Source: UBA12087 sp964370815
GTDB lineage: Bacteria > Chloroflexota > Anaerolineae > Anaerolineales > Villigracilaceae
Reading direction: 5' to 3'
Assembly: GCA_964370815.1 (NCBI GenBank)
Contig: CAYJKQ010000005.1
Span: 124,001-188,000, forward strand
DNA length: 64,000 nucleotides
Positions within the stretch are counted from its first letter, which is position 1; each line of letters starts with the position of its first letter. This document shows positions 1 through 8,319 of this stretch, one piece after another. Position numbers and translations under genes: made by a program. Below the pieces are notes generated by a model. It was not told the DNA's origin. It searched no databases and saw nothing but the letters and a program-made list of their open reading frames with translations.

Positions 1-110
1 CTACCGTTCTTAAATATCGCGGATTGTTTACCTGAATATTTGTTTCATAAAGATCCGAATTAATTGATTTAGTATGATAGTTTCCACCTGAAAATAATCG
101 AGGAGTTACA

Positions 111-413
111 ATGAGAAGCGAAAACAGAAAAATTGAAGGAAACCTTAACCTTGAATACGATCTCGAATTTCACGGAATAGTAACTGGGACAATAACCGTG
201 CATCCAGGAATAACCTTATACTTGCAAGGAGTTTGCGGAAAAAACCTGATCGCAGAAGATGATGCAACTGTTTATGTTCATGGAACAGTAGGTGGAAACC
301 TTGAGAATCATGGTGGCTTAGTGAAAGTATTTGGAACAATAATTGGACACATCATTGATTTTTCCGGATTAACTATTATTGATAAAAATGCGGTCATTAA
401 TACTAAGAATTAA
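111..413 (+). CDS. small beta-helix (bactofilin-like) protein
   Basis: The 100-residue product has a regular alternation of short strands with Gly and Asn turns (for example GIVTGTITVHPGITLYLQG and VYVHGTVGGNLENHGG). This is the pattern of a short right-handed beta-helix as seen in bactofilin-like or polymer-forming proteins. There is no signal peptide or membrane segment. ATG 111 has a good Shine-Dalgarno (GAGGAG, about 6 nt upstream). It lies on the same strand as the NYN/DUF262/PglZ operon but is separated by about 190 bp with a hairpin, so co-function is not shown. The role is unknown; a structural scaffold is only a guess from the fold pattern. Confidence 0.6.
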   Translation: MRSENRKIEGNLNLEYDLEFHGIVTGTITVHPGITLYLQGVCGKNLIAEDDATVYVHGTVGGNLENHGGLVKVFGTIIGHIIDFSGLTIIDKNAVINTKN

Positions 414-553
414 TAAGAAATTGCATAAAGAAGAAAAGTATATAAACTAGTTCGGGAGATTATTGTGAAACAAAGTCGTCATGCATTTGACATTTCTGCT
501 GATTCATGCTATAAAATAACTACATCCCCCCTGCTCCTTCGGGTTCAGGGTGC

Positions 554-574
554 GAGGCGGCGAAAAGCCGCCTC
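554..574. other. perfect 8-bp GC-rich hairpin
   Basis: The arms GAGGCGGC and GCCGCCTC flank the loop GAAAA. No T-run follows on the plus strand, so it is not a classical terminator. It lies between the beta-helix gene and the NYN operon and could be a transcription pause, mRNA stabiliser or remnant of a dispersed palindromic repeat. Confidence 0.5.
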
Positions 575-601
575 TGCTTATTTAATATGGATGGTTCAAT
601 G

Positions 602-1249
602 ATGACCCAAATTCCATCGGTCGTTTACGTGGATGGCTTCAACTTGTATTATGGGGCGATAAAAGGGACTTCCTATAAATGGTTGGACATCTCAAAGATG
701 GTCCAATTACTCCTCCCAAAGAATCAAGTACTTAAAATTAAATATTTTACAGCGAAAGTAAAATCACACCCCCAAGATCCAGATCAACCACTACGCCAAC
801 AAATCTACTTTAGGGCTTTAAGAACAATTCCGAATCTTGAAATTATACGGGGGCATTTTTTAACACATGAAGTTACGATGCCCTTGGCCAATTGTGCTCC
901 TGGTCAACAACGATATGTACAAGTGATCAAGACAGAAGAAAAAGGTTCAGATGTAAACCTGGCTGTTCATATGTTGAATGACGCCTACCAAGGCGTATAT
1001 AAAGCAGCGATTGTAATCAGCAATGATTCAGATTTGGTAGAGGCAATAAACATCCTTATTAAAGATCTTAAGAAGGTAGTAATAGTTCTTAATCCCTTTG
1101 TTGATCCTTTGAAAGGTAGACCTAGCTTGGAACTTAAACGAGTCGCAACGCTTGTTAAGCCCATCCGGGAAGGTGTGCTGAAAGCCAGCCAGTTTCCTAC
1201 AACAATGAAAGATAAACACGGTATATTTAGCAAACCAACAGATTGGTAA
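602..1249 (+). CDS. NYN-domain (PIN-like) ribonuclease family protein
   Basis: The protein of about 215 residues has the NYN/LabA signature of PIN-like nucleases. VYVDGFNLYYG near the N-terminus carries the first metal-binding Asp at about residue 11, GSDVNLAV lies near residue 116, and SNDSDL lies near 140-145. These acidic residues normally bind Mg or Mn for RNA cleavage. Upstream in-frame ATGs at 587 and 599 exist; 602 is preferred because a weak GGATGG lies 7 nt before it. It is first in a four-gene operon with DUF262/HNH, PglZ and an unknown protein, 13 nt ahead of the next gene. The context suggests an RNA-targeting effector in a defence system, but that role is inference. Confidence 0.8.
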   Translation: MTQIPSVVYVDGFNLYYGAIKGTSYKWLDISKMVQLLLPKNQVLKIKYFTAKVKSHPQDPDQPLRQQIYFRALRTIPNLEIIRGHFLTHEVTMPLANCAPGQQRYVQVIKTEEKGSDVNLAVHMLNDAYQGVYKAAIVISNDSDLVEAINILIKDLKKVVIVLNPFVDPLKGRPSLELKRVATLVKPIREGVLKASQFPTTMKDKHGIFSKPTDW

Positions 1250-1262
1250 ATAGGAGATCATT

Positions 1263-3005
1263 ATGGGATTTGAAACACCAATAACCATAGAAAAAATAAT
1301 TCAAGGTATTCAAGAAAACAGATATGTTCTTCCTGCCATTCAACGTGAATTTGTTTGGGATGGTGAGCAAATTGAGAAGTTATTTGACTCCCTTATGCGT
1401 GGTTATCCCATTGGCTCATTTTTGTTTTGGAAAGTGGAACCAGACCACCTCAAGGATTTCCAGTTTTACAGATTCATGGATCGTTTTCACGAGAGGGATA
1501 TTCGTCATAACGAACCAATTGAACTGATCGGTAGCAATAGCATAACAGCCATTCTGGATGGGCAACAACGAATGACAGCATTGAATATTGGCCTTAAAGG
1601 TTGGTATGCAAGCAAAATGCCATATTACCGATGGAATAATGATAAAGCCTTTCCGCAAAGAAAGTTGTACCTCAATTTGTTAAATCCTCCTGAAGATAAT
1701 GGCAATGCATTTGATTTTAAAATGCTGCAAGAGAAAGACGCCAAAAAGAAAGATGATAAGAAATATTGGTATCTTGTCAGCGATATTCTAAAATTTAAAG
1801 ACCTGCAGGAAACCATGTTTTATTGCATCGAGCAGGGGCTAACTGCTGATAAACGTACCTTTCCATCCAATGCTCTCATGGAATTATTTCGTATCTCGAA
1901 AGAAAAACCATTAATAAATTATTTTCAAGAGGAGAGTCAAGATCTTGATAAAGTATTGAACATATTTATCCGGGTTAATTCTGGTGGAACAATTCTAAGT
2001 TACTCTGATATGCTTCTATCAATTGCGACTGCTGCCTGGAAGAAAATTGACGCTCGCAAAGCAATCTATGAATTGGTTGAAAACTTAAATGATGTTGGAG
2101 AAAAATTCCAATTAACTAAAGATTTTGTATTGAAAGCATGTCTTGTTTTAAGCGACATAACAGCCATTGAATTTCGTGTTTCCAACTTTACAAAAGAAAA
2201 CATGGTGAAAATTGAAAATAATTGGGAATCTATTTCTAATTCATTAATGGAGACGGTGAAACTAATCTCCAGCTGGGGTTATAGTTGGCAAACACTCGTA
2301 TCTGCTTATGCGATCATTCCCCTAGCCTACTATATCCATAAGAAAGACTCGCCATCAAATTTCATTACTTCGCCAAAGTATGTGCAAGATCGCGAAGTTT
2401 TGAAAAAATGGTTACAAATTGCCTTGTTGAAAAGATCGTTCGGTGGGCAACCCGACAGCGTTCTACGACCAATTAGAAAAGTTCTTCTCGAGAATAACGC
2501 CTCTTTTCCCTTTGAAGGCATTCTAGATGAACTCAAGGGAACAACAAAATCCATGAAATTTGAGATCGATGAATTTGAAGGTTTGTTAGATTATGGTTAT
2601 GACAAACCCTACACATTTAGTATTCTCACTTTCTTGTACCCATGGTTGAAGTATGATCAACAATTTCACATAGATCATATATTTCCAAAATCCAAGTTCA
2701 ATGTAAAAGAAATGAAAAGCCATAATCCACAAGAGGATTGGCATCTTTGGTTAAACCACTATAATGACCTTTCCAACTTACAGCTTCTGCAAGGGCCGAT
2801 CAACATTTCCAAATCTGATCAGGATTTCGAAACTTGGCTGAATAATGCATGTAAAACAGAAGACCAACTCAGTCAATACAAAAACCTGCACTTTATACCT
2901 AATGTACCTCTTAAATTTGAGGATTTCCCTTCGTTTCTAGAACAACGTGAAAAATTAATCCGAGAAAGACTTGCAAACGAATTGGATGTAGTTGTGAGTA
3001 AGTAA
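1263..3005 (+). CDS. DUF262 plus HNH (DUF1524-like) GmrSD-type protein
   Basis: The 580-residue protein has the N-terminal DUF262 pattern LPAIQREFVWDGEQIEKLFD followed by ILDGQQRMTAL at about residues 96-106. DUF262 is a ParB/Srx-like fold that hydrolyses NTP. The C-terminal part has an HNH-like FHIDHIFPKSKF near residue 470 and NDLSNLQLL further on. The N-to-C order matches fused GmrSD modification-dependent endonucleases and BrxU-like proteins. ATG 1263 has GGAGA 7-8 nt upstream. It sits 13 nt after the NYN gene and 2 nt before the PglZ gene, so co-translation is very likely. Expected role: recognition and cleavage of modified or foreign DNA. The target is not visible from the sequence. Confidence 0.85.
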   Translation: MGFETPITIEKIIQGIQENRYVLPAIQREFVWDGEQIEKLFDSLMRGYPIGSFLFWKVEPDHLKDFQFYRFMDRFHERDIRHNEPIELIGSNSITAILDGQQRMTALNIGLKGWYASKMPYYRWNNDKAFPQRKLYLNLLNPPEDNGNAFDFKMLQEKDAKKKDDKKYWYLVSDILKFKDLQETMFYCIEQGLTADKRTFPSNALMELFRISKEKPLINYFQEESQDLDKVLNIFIRVNSGGTILSYSDMLLSIATAAWKKIDARKAIYELVENLNDVGEKFQLTKDFVLKACLVLSDITAIEFRVSNFTKENMVKIENNWESISNSLMETVKLISSWGYSWQTLVSAYAIIPLAYYIHKKDSPSNFITSPKYVQDREVLKKWLQIALLKRSFGGQPDSVLRPIRKVLLENNASFPFEGILDELKGTTKSMKFEIDEFEGLLDYGYDKPYTFSILTFLYPWLKYDQQFHIDHIFPKSKFNVKEMKSHNPQEDWHLWLNHYNDLSNLQLLQGPINISKSDQDFETWLNNACKTEDQLSQYKNLHFIPNVPLKFEDFPSFLEQREKLIRERLANELDVVVSK

Positions 3006-3007
3006 GG

Positions 3008-4966
3008 ATGTTCCAAAAAGTATCATCACTTTTTCCTCCTAATACCCATCCTGTTACGATAGTCAGCGATCCGGATCAGTTATTGGCTGACGAATCTCTG
3101 CTGTCGGAATTGAACAAGCGAGGCTTTACCCTTCTTACAGAGAGCGACCCGATTCTTTTGCGCAGTCGTATTGATAGCCTGAAACCCTGGCAGGTTGAAA
3201 AGCCTGTGATCGTCATCACCTCTCTGTCATTGGAAGCGCTTCCTTACGACCTGTGGGAAACCGCGTATCATCTTCAACTCTCCCTTCATGATTACTTTCC
3301 CAACCTGGCTTATCCAATTATTCAAAACTTGTCACCTTATCAGCGTGCCCGATTAATGGATTGTCCTCAACCTGCGACTCGGTTTGGGCAACAGCTTAGC
3401 GCTGAATTTGTCCTTCGGCAAGTCTTTAAACTACCATTGGAAGATCTTGCACGTCCCAGTTCTTTTATTGGTTGGCTGGATGAGTTTCACAACGGATTGG
3501 CACCTCTCCCCACCGTTTTACTCGCCATCCTGCTAGCTCATTTGTGTCAATTGCCTGTTTACACTGAATGGCCTCTTAATGATTTGCTCACGGACAAAGC
3601 TGCTTTCAACGATTTCATACAAAAACAATGGATGCAATATGTCAATAAGACAGTAGGTGATTGGGGGGGAACCAGTTATTTTTTGACAAAACGGAGAACC
3701 CCCAGGTTGCTTTCTTTTGATAAAGATACAGCCTTGCAGGATACATTGCCACGCTTGGTAAGAACTGGGAGTCTGGCTCCCCTGGAAGTTGGAAACCTTT
3801 CATCGGCTCCTACCTGGGCAAGACCCGCCTTGTTGGTTTCCAAGGCTGATCGTCATCCTTTACGTATGGCTGAATTATCTACTGAATTATTCGACTGTCT
3901 GGAAGGTTTGATAAAGTCCGAACGATGGGAGGATTGGCAACCAATCGCCCTCTTATGGGCTGAACTCAATTTGCTGCGAGCCGATTCAATTGATCCCGAT
4001 TCCGCTTCTACTCCTACTTTTCTAAAACTACAGGCCTACCTTGATAGAGCATTTACATCATGGCTTCAAGAACGGTATACTTCATTAGGATCCCAGCGTC
4101 TCCCCGTCCCCCATCATGTTCATCATGTACCTCACTACCTAAATTATCGTCGTGAGCTTGGACTGAAGAAAATTGCCTTGATTGTTCTGGATGGTCTTGC
4201 TTTGATGGATTGGCTGCTGATTCGAAATGCCTGGCAGGTTAGCCAACCCGATTGGCATATAGACGAAAAACTCCTCCTGGCTCAAATTCCAACCATCACT
4301 TCTATCTCCAGGCAGGCGTTGATCAGTGGGTTGCGTCCTGCAGATTTTGCAGCTACTATACAAACCAATAGTAATGAAGCCCGCCAATGGGTTTCCTTTT
4401 GGACCCGGAATGGAATACCACCCGAATCTTGTGCTTATGTGTCCGTGGATTTTCGTCGAGATCCAACTACGGTTGAGCTTACCGATCCTCGCTTGAGTTT
4501 TCTTTGCCTGGTTGAACGCACAGTTGATGAAATTGTGCATGGCAATGTGTTGGGGAATACAGACCTGGTTGGATCCATTAAAGTCTGGCTGGATAATAAA
4601 AAATTACCTCAGCATTTGGAATCAACCATTTCTCAGTTACTTGGGCAAGGATTTGTTGTTTTTATCACCAGTGATCATGGACATACGGAAGCAACCGGTA
4701 TCGGACAACCCAATGAAGGCATCCTGGCACAAACACGTGGCCGTCGAGCACGAATCTATTCAGACCGAAATATCGCTCTTCAAACCCTTGCTACCTATAA
4801 TACCAGTCTGCTGTGGGAAAACGATGGACTGTTACCAGATGATCTATATGCTATACTCCCAGATCAACGTTGGGCTTTTGCCATAAAAAATCAACCCATG
4901 ATCACACATGGTGGAATATCCATAGATGAAGTAATTGTTCCATTCATAGAGATAACTAATGGATAA
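3008..4966 (+). CDS. PglZ-domain alkaline-phosphatase-superfamily protein
   Basis: The 652-residue protein carries a C-terminal PglZ domain. IALIVLDGLALMDW near residue 394 gives a first metal-binding Asp, PTITSISRQALISG holds the candidate Ser/Thr nucleophile, SDHGH lies near 555, and HGGISIDEVIVPFIEI lies near 633. PglZ is the hallmark component of BREX phage-resistance systems. The length and N-terminal region resemble BREX type-3-like PglZ proteins more than the shorter orphan PorX-like ones. No BrxC ATPase or PglX methylase is present in the visible region. It starts 2 nt after the DUF262 gene and overlaps the next gene by 8 nt. Confidence 0.85.
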   Translation: MFQKVSSLFPPNTHPVTIVSDPDQLLADESLLSELNKRGFTLLTESDPILLRSRIDSLKPWQVEKPVIVITSLSLEALPYDLWETAYHLQLSLHDYFPNLAYPIIQNLSPYQRARLMDCPQPATRFGQQLSAEFVLRQVFKLPLEDLARPSSFIGWLDEFHNGLAPLPTVLLAILLAHLCQLPVYTEWPLNDLLTDKAAFNDFIQKQWMQYVNKTVGDWGGTSYFLTKRRTPRLLSFDKDTALQDTLPRLVRTGSLAPLEVGNLSSAPTWARPALLVSKADRHPLRMAELSTELFDCLEGLIKSERWEDWQPIALLWAELNLLRADSIDPDSASTPTFLKLQAYLDRAFTSWLQERYTSLGSQRLPVPHHVHHVPHYLNYRRELGLKKIALIVLDGLALMDWLLIRNAWQVSQPDWHIDEKLLLAQIPTITSISRQALISGLRPADFAATIQTNSNEARQWVSFWTRNGIPPESCAYVSVDFRRDPTTVELTDPRLSFLCLVERTVDEIVHGNVLGNTDLVGSIKVWLDNKKLPQHLESTISQLLGQGFVVFITSDHGHTEATGIGQPNEGILAQTRGRRARIYSDRNIALQTLATYNTSLLWENDGLLPDDLYAILPDQRWAFAIKNQPMITHGGISIDEVIVPFIEITNG

Positions 4967-5672
4967 AGGTATCGGATTTAATCGCACACTCACTTTGAAA
5001 TGGCTGAACACAGCTGCTAACTTGCGGTCCCAATCAGATGATCTTGCAAGCCTTCGACAGGATTTGGAAAAAGTCCTTCTTGAAGATATGAAGGGAATTG
5101 AAGCGCGTCGAAAAACAATAGATGGATTAGTTAATATCTGGCTCAAGAGCGTTGATATTTCCCCTTCACTTTATAAAACAGCTTTAGATTTATTACCAGA
5201 GGTCTCAGAACCTGATCGCATATGGTTACATTACGGATTGATCCTGGTGTACTACCCTTTCTTTCGTAATTGTACAGCCATCATAGGCCAAATCACCCGG
5301 GTGCGGGAAATTTTTACCCGCAAGATGGTCAAAGAACGACTGGCGGGTGAGATGGGTCATTTTGGTGATCTCAACCGATCATCAGAACGATTAATGGCAT
5401 CATTGGTAGATTGGAATATCTTGATCCAACAAAACAAAAACGAAAATAGGCTTTCCCTACCGCCTATTACAATTGAACATAAAGAAGTGCAAACCTGGTT
5501 ATTGGCGTGTGCCTTATTTTCCCATCCGGCTAATGAAATGCCATATTCTGATCTTCTCAACCTGCCGGAATTATTCCCATTCCGGTTTACAGTATCATTG
5601 GATGATCTGCGAAAAAGCGACAAATTTATTATTCAACGCCAAGGGGGTTGGGAGATGGTGAGGCTTCACTGA
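4959..5672 (+). CDS. unrecognised PglZ-operon partner protein
   Basis: The 237-residue soluble protein is mostly helical. Its last 60 residues (MPYSDLLNLPELFPFRFTVSLDDLRKSDKFIIQRQGG) have the look of a winged-helix domain. No catalytic motif was recognised. It begins inside the PglZ gene (8-nt overlap), so it is translationally coupled and probably physically associated with PglZ. It could correspond to a divergent BrxA/DUF1819-like or BrxF-like accessory, but I cannot assign it. It ends the operon. Confidence 0.7.
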   Translation: MDKGIGFNRTLTLKWLNTAANLRSQSDDLASLRQDLEKVLLEDMKGIEARRKTIDGLVNIWLKSVDISPSLYKTALDLLPEVSEPDRIWLHYGLILVYYPFFRNCTAIIGQITRVREIFTRKMVKERLAGEMGHFGDLNRSSERLMASLVDWNILIQQNKNENRLSLPPITIEHKEVQTWLLACALFSHPANEMPYSDLLNLPELFPFRFTVSLDDLRKSDKFIIQRQGGWEMVRLH

Positions 5673-5767
5673 AATAAATCTCAAACACAATATTAATGAT
5701 CTACAATCATGCTTCAACAGAAGTTGCATCTCCCTGGATCATTCGTTTTTTATGGATGTTTCCACCA

Positions 5768-6046
5768 TTAGAAATGTCCACCATTCTCCATAAAGATTTC
5801 CATTTGACAGACTTCACAAATCCCAAAATCCTCATATGCATCTCTGGAAAGAAAATCCGGAATCTCATCAACTATGACTTCTGCTCCACAGTACCGACAT
5901 TCGCCTCGCTTAGAGATCACAGGCTTATTTGCTGATGAAGAGTTCCGGTATGAATTATCTCTCCCCTTAGATTGTTTTGAGAACTCATCATAAATCCATA
6001 CAATAATGATCAGCAGAAAAACGCCAACAAAACATAAACCCTCCAT
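5768..6046 (-). CDS. small membrane protein with zinc-ribbon-like Cys pairs
   Basis: The 92-residue protein has one N-terminal membrane segment (FVGVFLLIIIVWIY) followed by a polar linker and two CxxC pairs (CRYC and CEVC) about 36 residues apart, which suggests a structural Zn site. A clear Shine-Dalgarno (AAGGAGA) precedes ATG 6046. It is convergent with the PglZ operon. Function unknown; single-copy features with a good RBS support that it is real. Confidence 0.7.
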   Translation of the reverse strand: MEGLCFVGVFLLIIIVWIYDEFSKQSKGRDNSYRNSSSANKPVISKRGECRYCGAEVIVDEIPDFLSRDAYEDFGICEVCQMEIFMENGGHF

Positions 6047-6267
6047 GATATTTTCTCCTTTCTACTTGAATTTTATTGCAACTTTATGTACCATTTGATT
6101 CTGTAAAATAGTTTTACACGAAATTTCATAGTTTTCTACAGCAACCCTACAGCAACTGGAAAAGAAGGTGTAGAAAACATAGATAAATGATACATATTTA
6201 CCCCCATATGCAGAACAATTTAGACAGGCTACCACCATATATACTGTTTATAGAACATTTGAGCCAA

Positions 6268-6311
6268 CTCTTAATCAATTGGTTCGCGGTTCGAGCCCGC
6301 GGTCGGTCACC
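6268..6311 (+). pseudogene. tRNA-Lys-like 3' half (possible attachment site)
   Basis: The stretch contains an anticodon-loop-like CTCTTAA (CUU, Lys), a perfect T arm (CGCGG-TTCGAGC-CCGCG at 6285-6301), an acceptor 3' strand GTCGGTC, a discriminator A and CC. Nothing upstream provides a matching 5' acceptor strand (GACCGAC) or a D arm, so this is only the 3' half. Three copies of a CATATGGGG-type motif surround it (about 6201-6210, 6314-6322, 6345-6352). A related copy lies at 62734-62796. Such 3' halves are typical products of tRNA-targeted integration; here that is inference. Confidence 0.55.
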
Positions 6312-6360
6312 TACATATGGGGGTATGACCCCCGATAACCCCCACATATGGGTATAAAAA

Positions 6361-6388
6361 GAGCCTCTTTGAAAGAAGGCTCTTTTTT
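6361..6388 (+). terminator. intrinsic terminator after the tRNA-like fragment
   Basis: The arms GAGCCT and AGGCTC enclose a short A/T-rich loop and are followed by TTTTTT on the plus strand. The position fits the terminator of an ancestral tRNA transcript. Confidence 0.75.
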
Positions 6389-6585
6389 ATACAGCAATCT
6401 TTAGGCAAGATATAAAAAAACACCGAGTGGCAAGATGGATAGACACCTGTCATCGAATGGTGTCTAACTTGTTTTTACGATGCTTAGCTTGCAGAAATCG
6501 AATTACCAGCTCCCACTATCAGGTTGTTCTAGCCGGAGTTGGTCTTGATGATGTGGGATAAGTCTGCCACACAACCTGGTGGAGA
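6389..6585. other. intergenic stretch with one short hairpin
   Basis: No gene is seen. A 7-bp hairpin (AGACACC at 6441-6447 and GGTGTCT at 6459-6465) is the only structure noted. Together with the tRNA-like fragment and two terminators it makes up the gene-free block 6047-6638. Confidence 0.5.
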
Positions 6586-6623
6586 GAAAAAGAGGAGACT
6601 GATCCATAAAGACAGTCTCCTCT
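6586..6623 (-). terminator. terminator of the 6639-7511 gene
   Basis: A perfect 11-bp stem (AGAGGAGACTG at 6591-6601 and CAGTCTCCTCT at 6613-6623) is followed on the minus strand by a T-rich run (TTTTTCTC). It lies just after the stop codon of the minus-strand membrane protein. Confidence 0.85.
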
Positions 6624-6638
6624 AGGAAAGAAAGAGGT

Positions 6639-7511
6639 TTAGCTTATGTATTCTTTCAACAGACGTTTTTTGAACAGGGGAATTAGAAGCATTACGATAA
6701 TGCTTAAGCCCATCAGGGCGCCAAGAAGGTAGTCATTGGTAGTGTGGCGGACATAGTGAGTAGCTCCGCTGGACACCACAGTCACCAGACCGCCGATCAG
6801 ACCTGCATACCAGCCTGAGATTTTCTTCTCTCCCAGCAAGTAAATCGCTGCAATGCACAATCCCATGCCAACCCATAAAGCCAGCCAACCGAAGTAGGTA
6901 ATGGCAATTCCCTCAGCAAACAATGGACGGCCGGGGTGTCCGAATAATATGCGGTAGGCAGCGTGTCCATTGGCAAAATTCTCTGCCGCGGTCACTCCCA
7001 ACATTAGGAAAACAAGAAAATCAACTATCTTTTGAGTCCTGTCCACTTTATCAGCCAGAAGAATGGTAAAATATGGAATCAAACCGATCATCATGATCGT
7101 AATGGCAGGTGGAAATCCGCCTTGAACGCTGCCAACAAAGTTCAACCATGGCACGAGCATATAAGCGCCACCGATGGCTGGAACGGCCAGACAAAGCAGG
7201 GCAAGACCACGCGTCCATCTTTCTCCACGAAATAGTGGCAATGCAATTACCAGTAAGACCAACCCTGCGACTACAGATAGAGTACTCCAGAATGGATAAA
7301 AGAAGCTTACCAACCAGACAGTTAAAGTCAGCAGTGGAGCCTGTGGGTTGTTCTCAGCCGTGAATTTAACGATGCGTTCCTGTTGCGCGGTAACGATCGG
7401 ATTGACCATATCAAATCCGATAAATGGTACCAAAACGATCATCAGGATGGCAGCCACCAATAATAATGCAACGACTGTGATACGGATGTTTCGAGGCGTT
7501 TGAAGTAACAT
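6639..7511 (-). CDS. polytopic membrane protein, family A copy 1
   Basis: The 290-residue protein has about eight hydrophobic segments and ends in a basic tail (PLFKKRLLKEY). It is a paralogue of the protein at 11357-12202. Shared blocks include FFYPFW/LFYPVW, RGE-W then a hydrophobic stretch with AVPAIGG, and a C-terminal DYLLGALMG/DYLYGTLLG followed by PFFKK. No Pfam-type catalytic motif was recognised. The RBS AAGGAG precedes ATG 7511. It is divergent from the Crp/Fnr gene at 7627, and a 14-bp palindrome lies between them. It may be an O2/NO/stress-linked membrane protein by context only. Confidence 0.8.
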   Translation of the reverse strand: MLLQTPRNIRITVVALLLVAAILMIVLVPFIGFDMVNPIVTAQQERIVKFTAENNPQAPLLTLTVWLVSFFYPFWSTLSVVAGLVLLVIALPLFRGERWTRGLALLCLAVPAIGGAYMLVPWLNFVGSVQGGFPPAITIMMIGLIPYFTILLADKVDRTQKIVDFLVFLMLGVTAAENFANGHAAYRILFGHPGRPLFAEGIAITYFGWLALWVGMGLCIAAIYLLGEKKISGWYAGLIGGLVTVVSSGATHYVRHTTNDYLLGALMGLSIIVMLLIPLFKKRLLKEYIS

Positions 7512-7546
7512 GTTTTTCTCCTTGAAGTATGATATGAATTGATTTC

Positions 7547-7560
7547 GTGAATATATTCAC
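7547..7560. promoter_or_regulatory. palindromic operator in divergent promoter
   Basis: The sequence GTGAATATATTCAC is a perfect 14-bp dyad in the 115-bp gap between the divergent membrane-protein gene and the first Crp/Fnr gene. The size and symmetry suit binding by a Crp/Fnr-family dimer, possibly autoregulation. No binding evidence is available from sequence alone. Confidence 0.5.
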
Positions 7561-7591
7561 TATTAATTTACAGTAATAATTTTATTTTTCC

Positions 7592-7620
7592 TTGACAAAA
7601 GTTAAGAAATTCGTTTATTT
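7592..7620 (+). promoter_or_regulatory. promoter of crp/fnr gene; possibly leaderless
   Basis: A consensus -35 TTGACA (7592-7597) is followed by a 17-bp spacer and TTATTT (7615-7620). The ATG lies 7 nt after this -10 and no Shine-Dalgarno is visible, so the transcript would start at or very near the start codon. Confidence 0.5.
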
Positions 7621-7626
7621 GTAGTT

Positions 7627-8307
7627 ATGGATTATTCTATTACACGCCTGATCGAACGTTTAAGCCAATCTGAGGTATTTAGATTCTTGTCAGATGAAGA
7701 GCGCCTTGAGTTGGCAAAGTTAGCCATGCGCAAATCGCTAAATAAGGGAGATGTTCTTTGTCGCCAGGGGGAAAAACGCCGTTTTGTGACCTATATAGCA
7801 AGTGGTGCGCTCCGTTCAATTATTAATAACCCGGAAGGGAAGGAGTATTTTGTTTCCAATTGGGAAGCAGGAGATGAATTTTGGAGTCATACACTTCTGG
7901 ATGATGAACCAATGCCTTCAACCCTGGAAGCAATAAAATCTTCCACGATCTTCTGGTGGATTGGAGCTCCTGTAATGGAGTTGATCCTTGGCAATAAAGC
8001 AGCTGCGCGTGCATTAATTTGCCGGCAAACTAAAATAATCCGCAGGCGACGCGAAAATATATACAATTTGGCTTTCAATCCGGTTGCCAACCGTTTGGCA
8101 AAATTGATTCTGGAAATATTCATCAAAGCTGATAATCCAACTGTCCAACGCGATCTATCTCTTGGAGATATGGCAGCCATGATCGCTACTTCACCTGAAG
8201 TCATTTGTCGGATCATGTATCAATTTCAGGCGGATGGCTTGCTTAGTATCGACCGCGCCAGTATAACCATACAAGATCATGAAGCATTGGAGAAGTTCCT
8301 AGTGTAA
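7627..8307 (+). CDS. Crp/Fnr-family transcriptional regulator 1
   Basis: The 226-residue protein has an N-terminal cNMP-binding-type beta barrel (residues about 20-130, GDVLCRQGEKRRFVTYIASG) and a C-terminal winged helix (LSLGDMAAMIATSPEVICRIMYQF). No Fnr-type N-terminal Cys cluster is present; single Cys residues occur at the barrel (LCRQ) and helix. It is a sensor of an unknown ligand. The stop is followed within 12 nt by a second Crp/Fnr gene, so the two are co-transcribed. The neighbourhood of redox genes suggests control of the cluster extending to 22 kb. Confidence 0.88.
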   Translation: MDYSITRLIERLSQSEVFRFLSDEERLELAKLAMRKSLNKGDVLCRQGEKRRFVTYIASGALRSIINNPEGKEYFVSNWEAGDEFWSHTLLDDEPMPSTLEAIKSSTIFWWIGAPVMELILGNKAAARALICRQTKIIRRRRENIYNLAFNPVANRLAKLILEIFIKADNPTVQRDLSLGDMAAMIATSPEVICRIMYQFQADGLLSIDRASITIQDHEALEKFLV

Positions 8308-8319
8308 GTGGAGTTTTCC

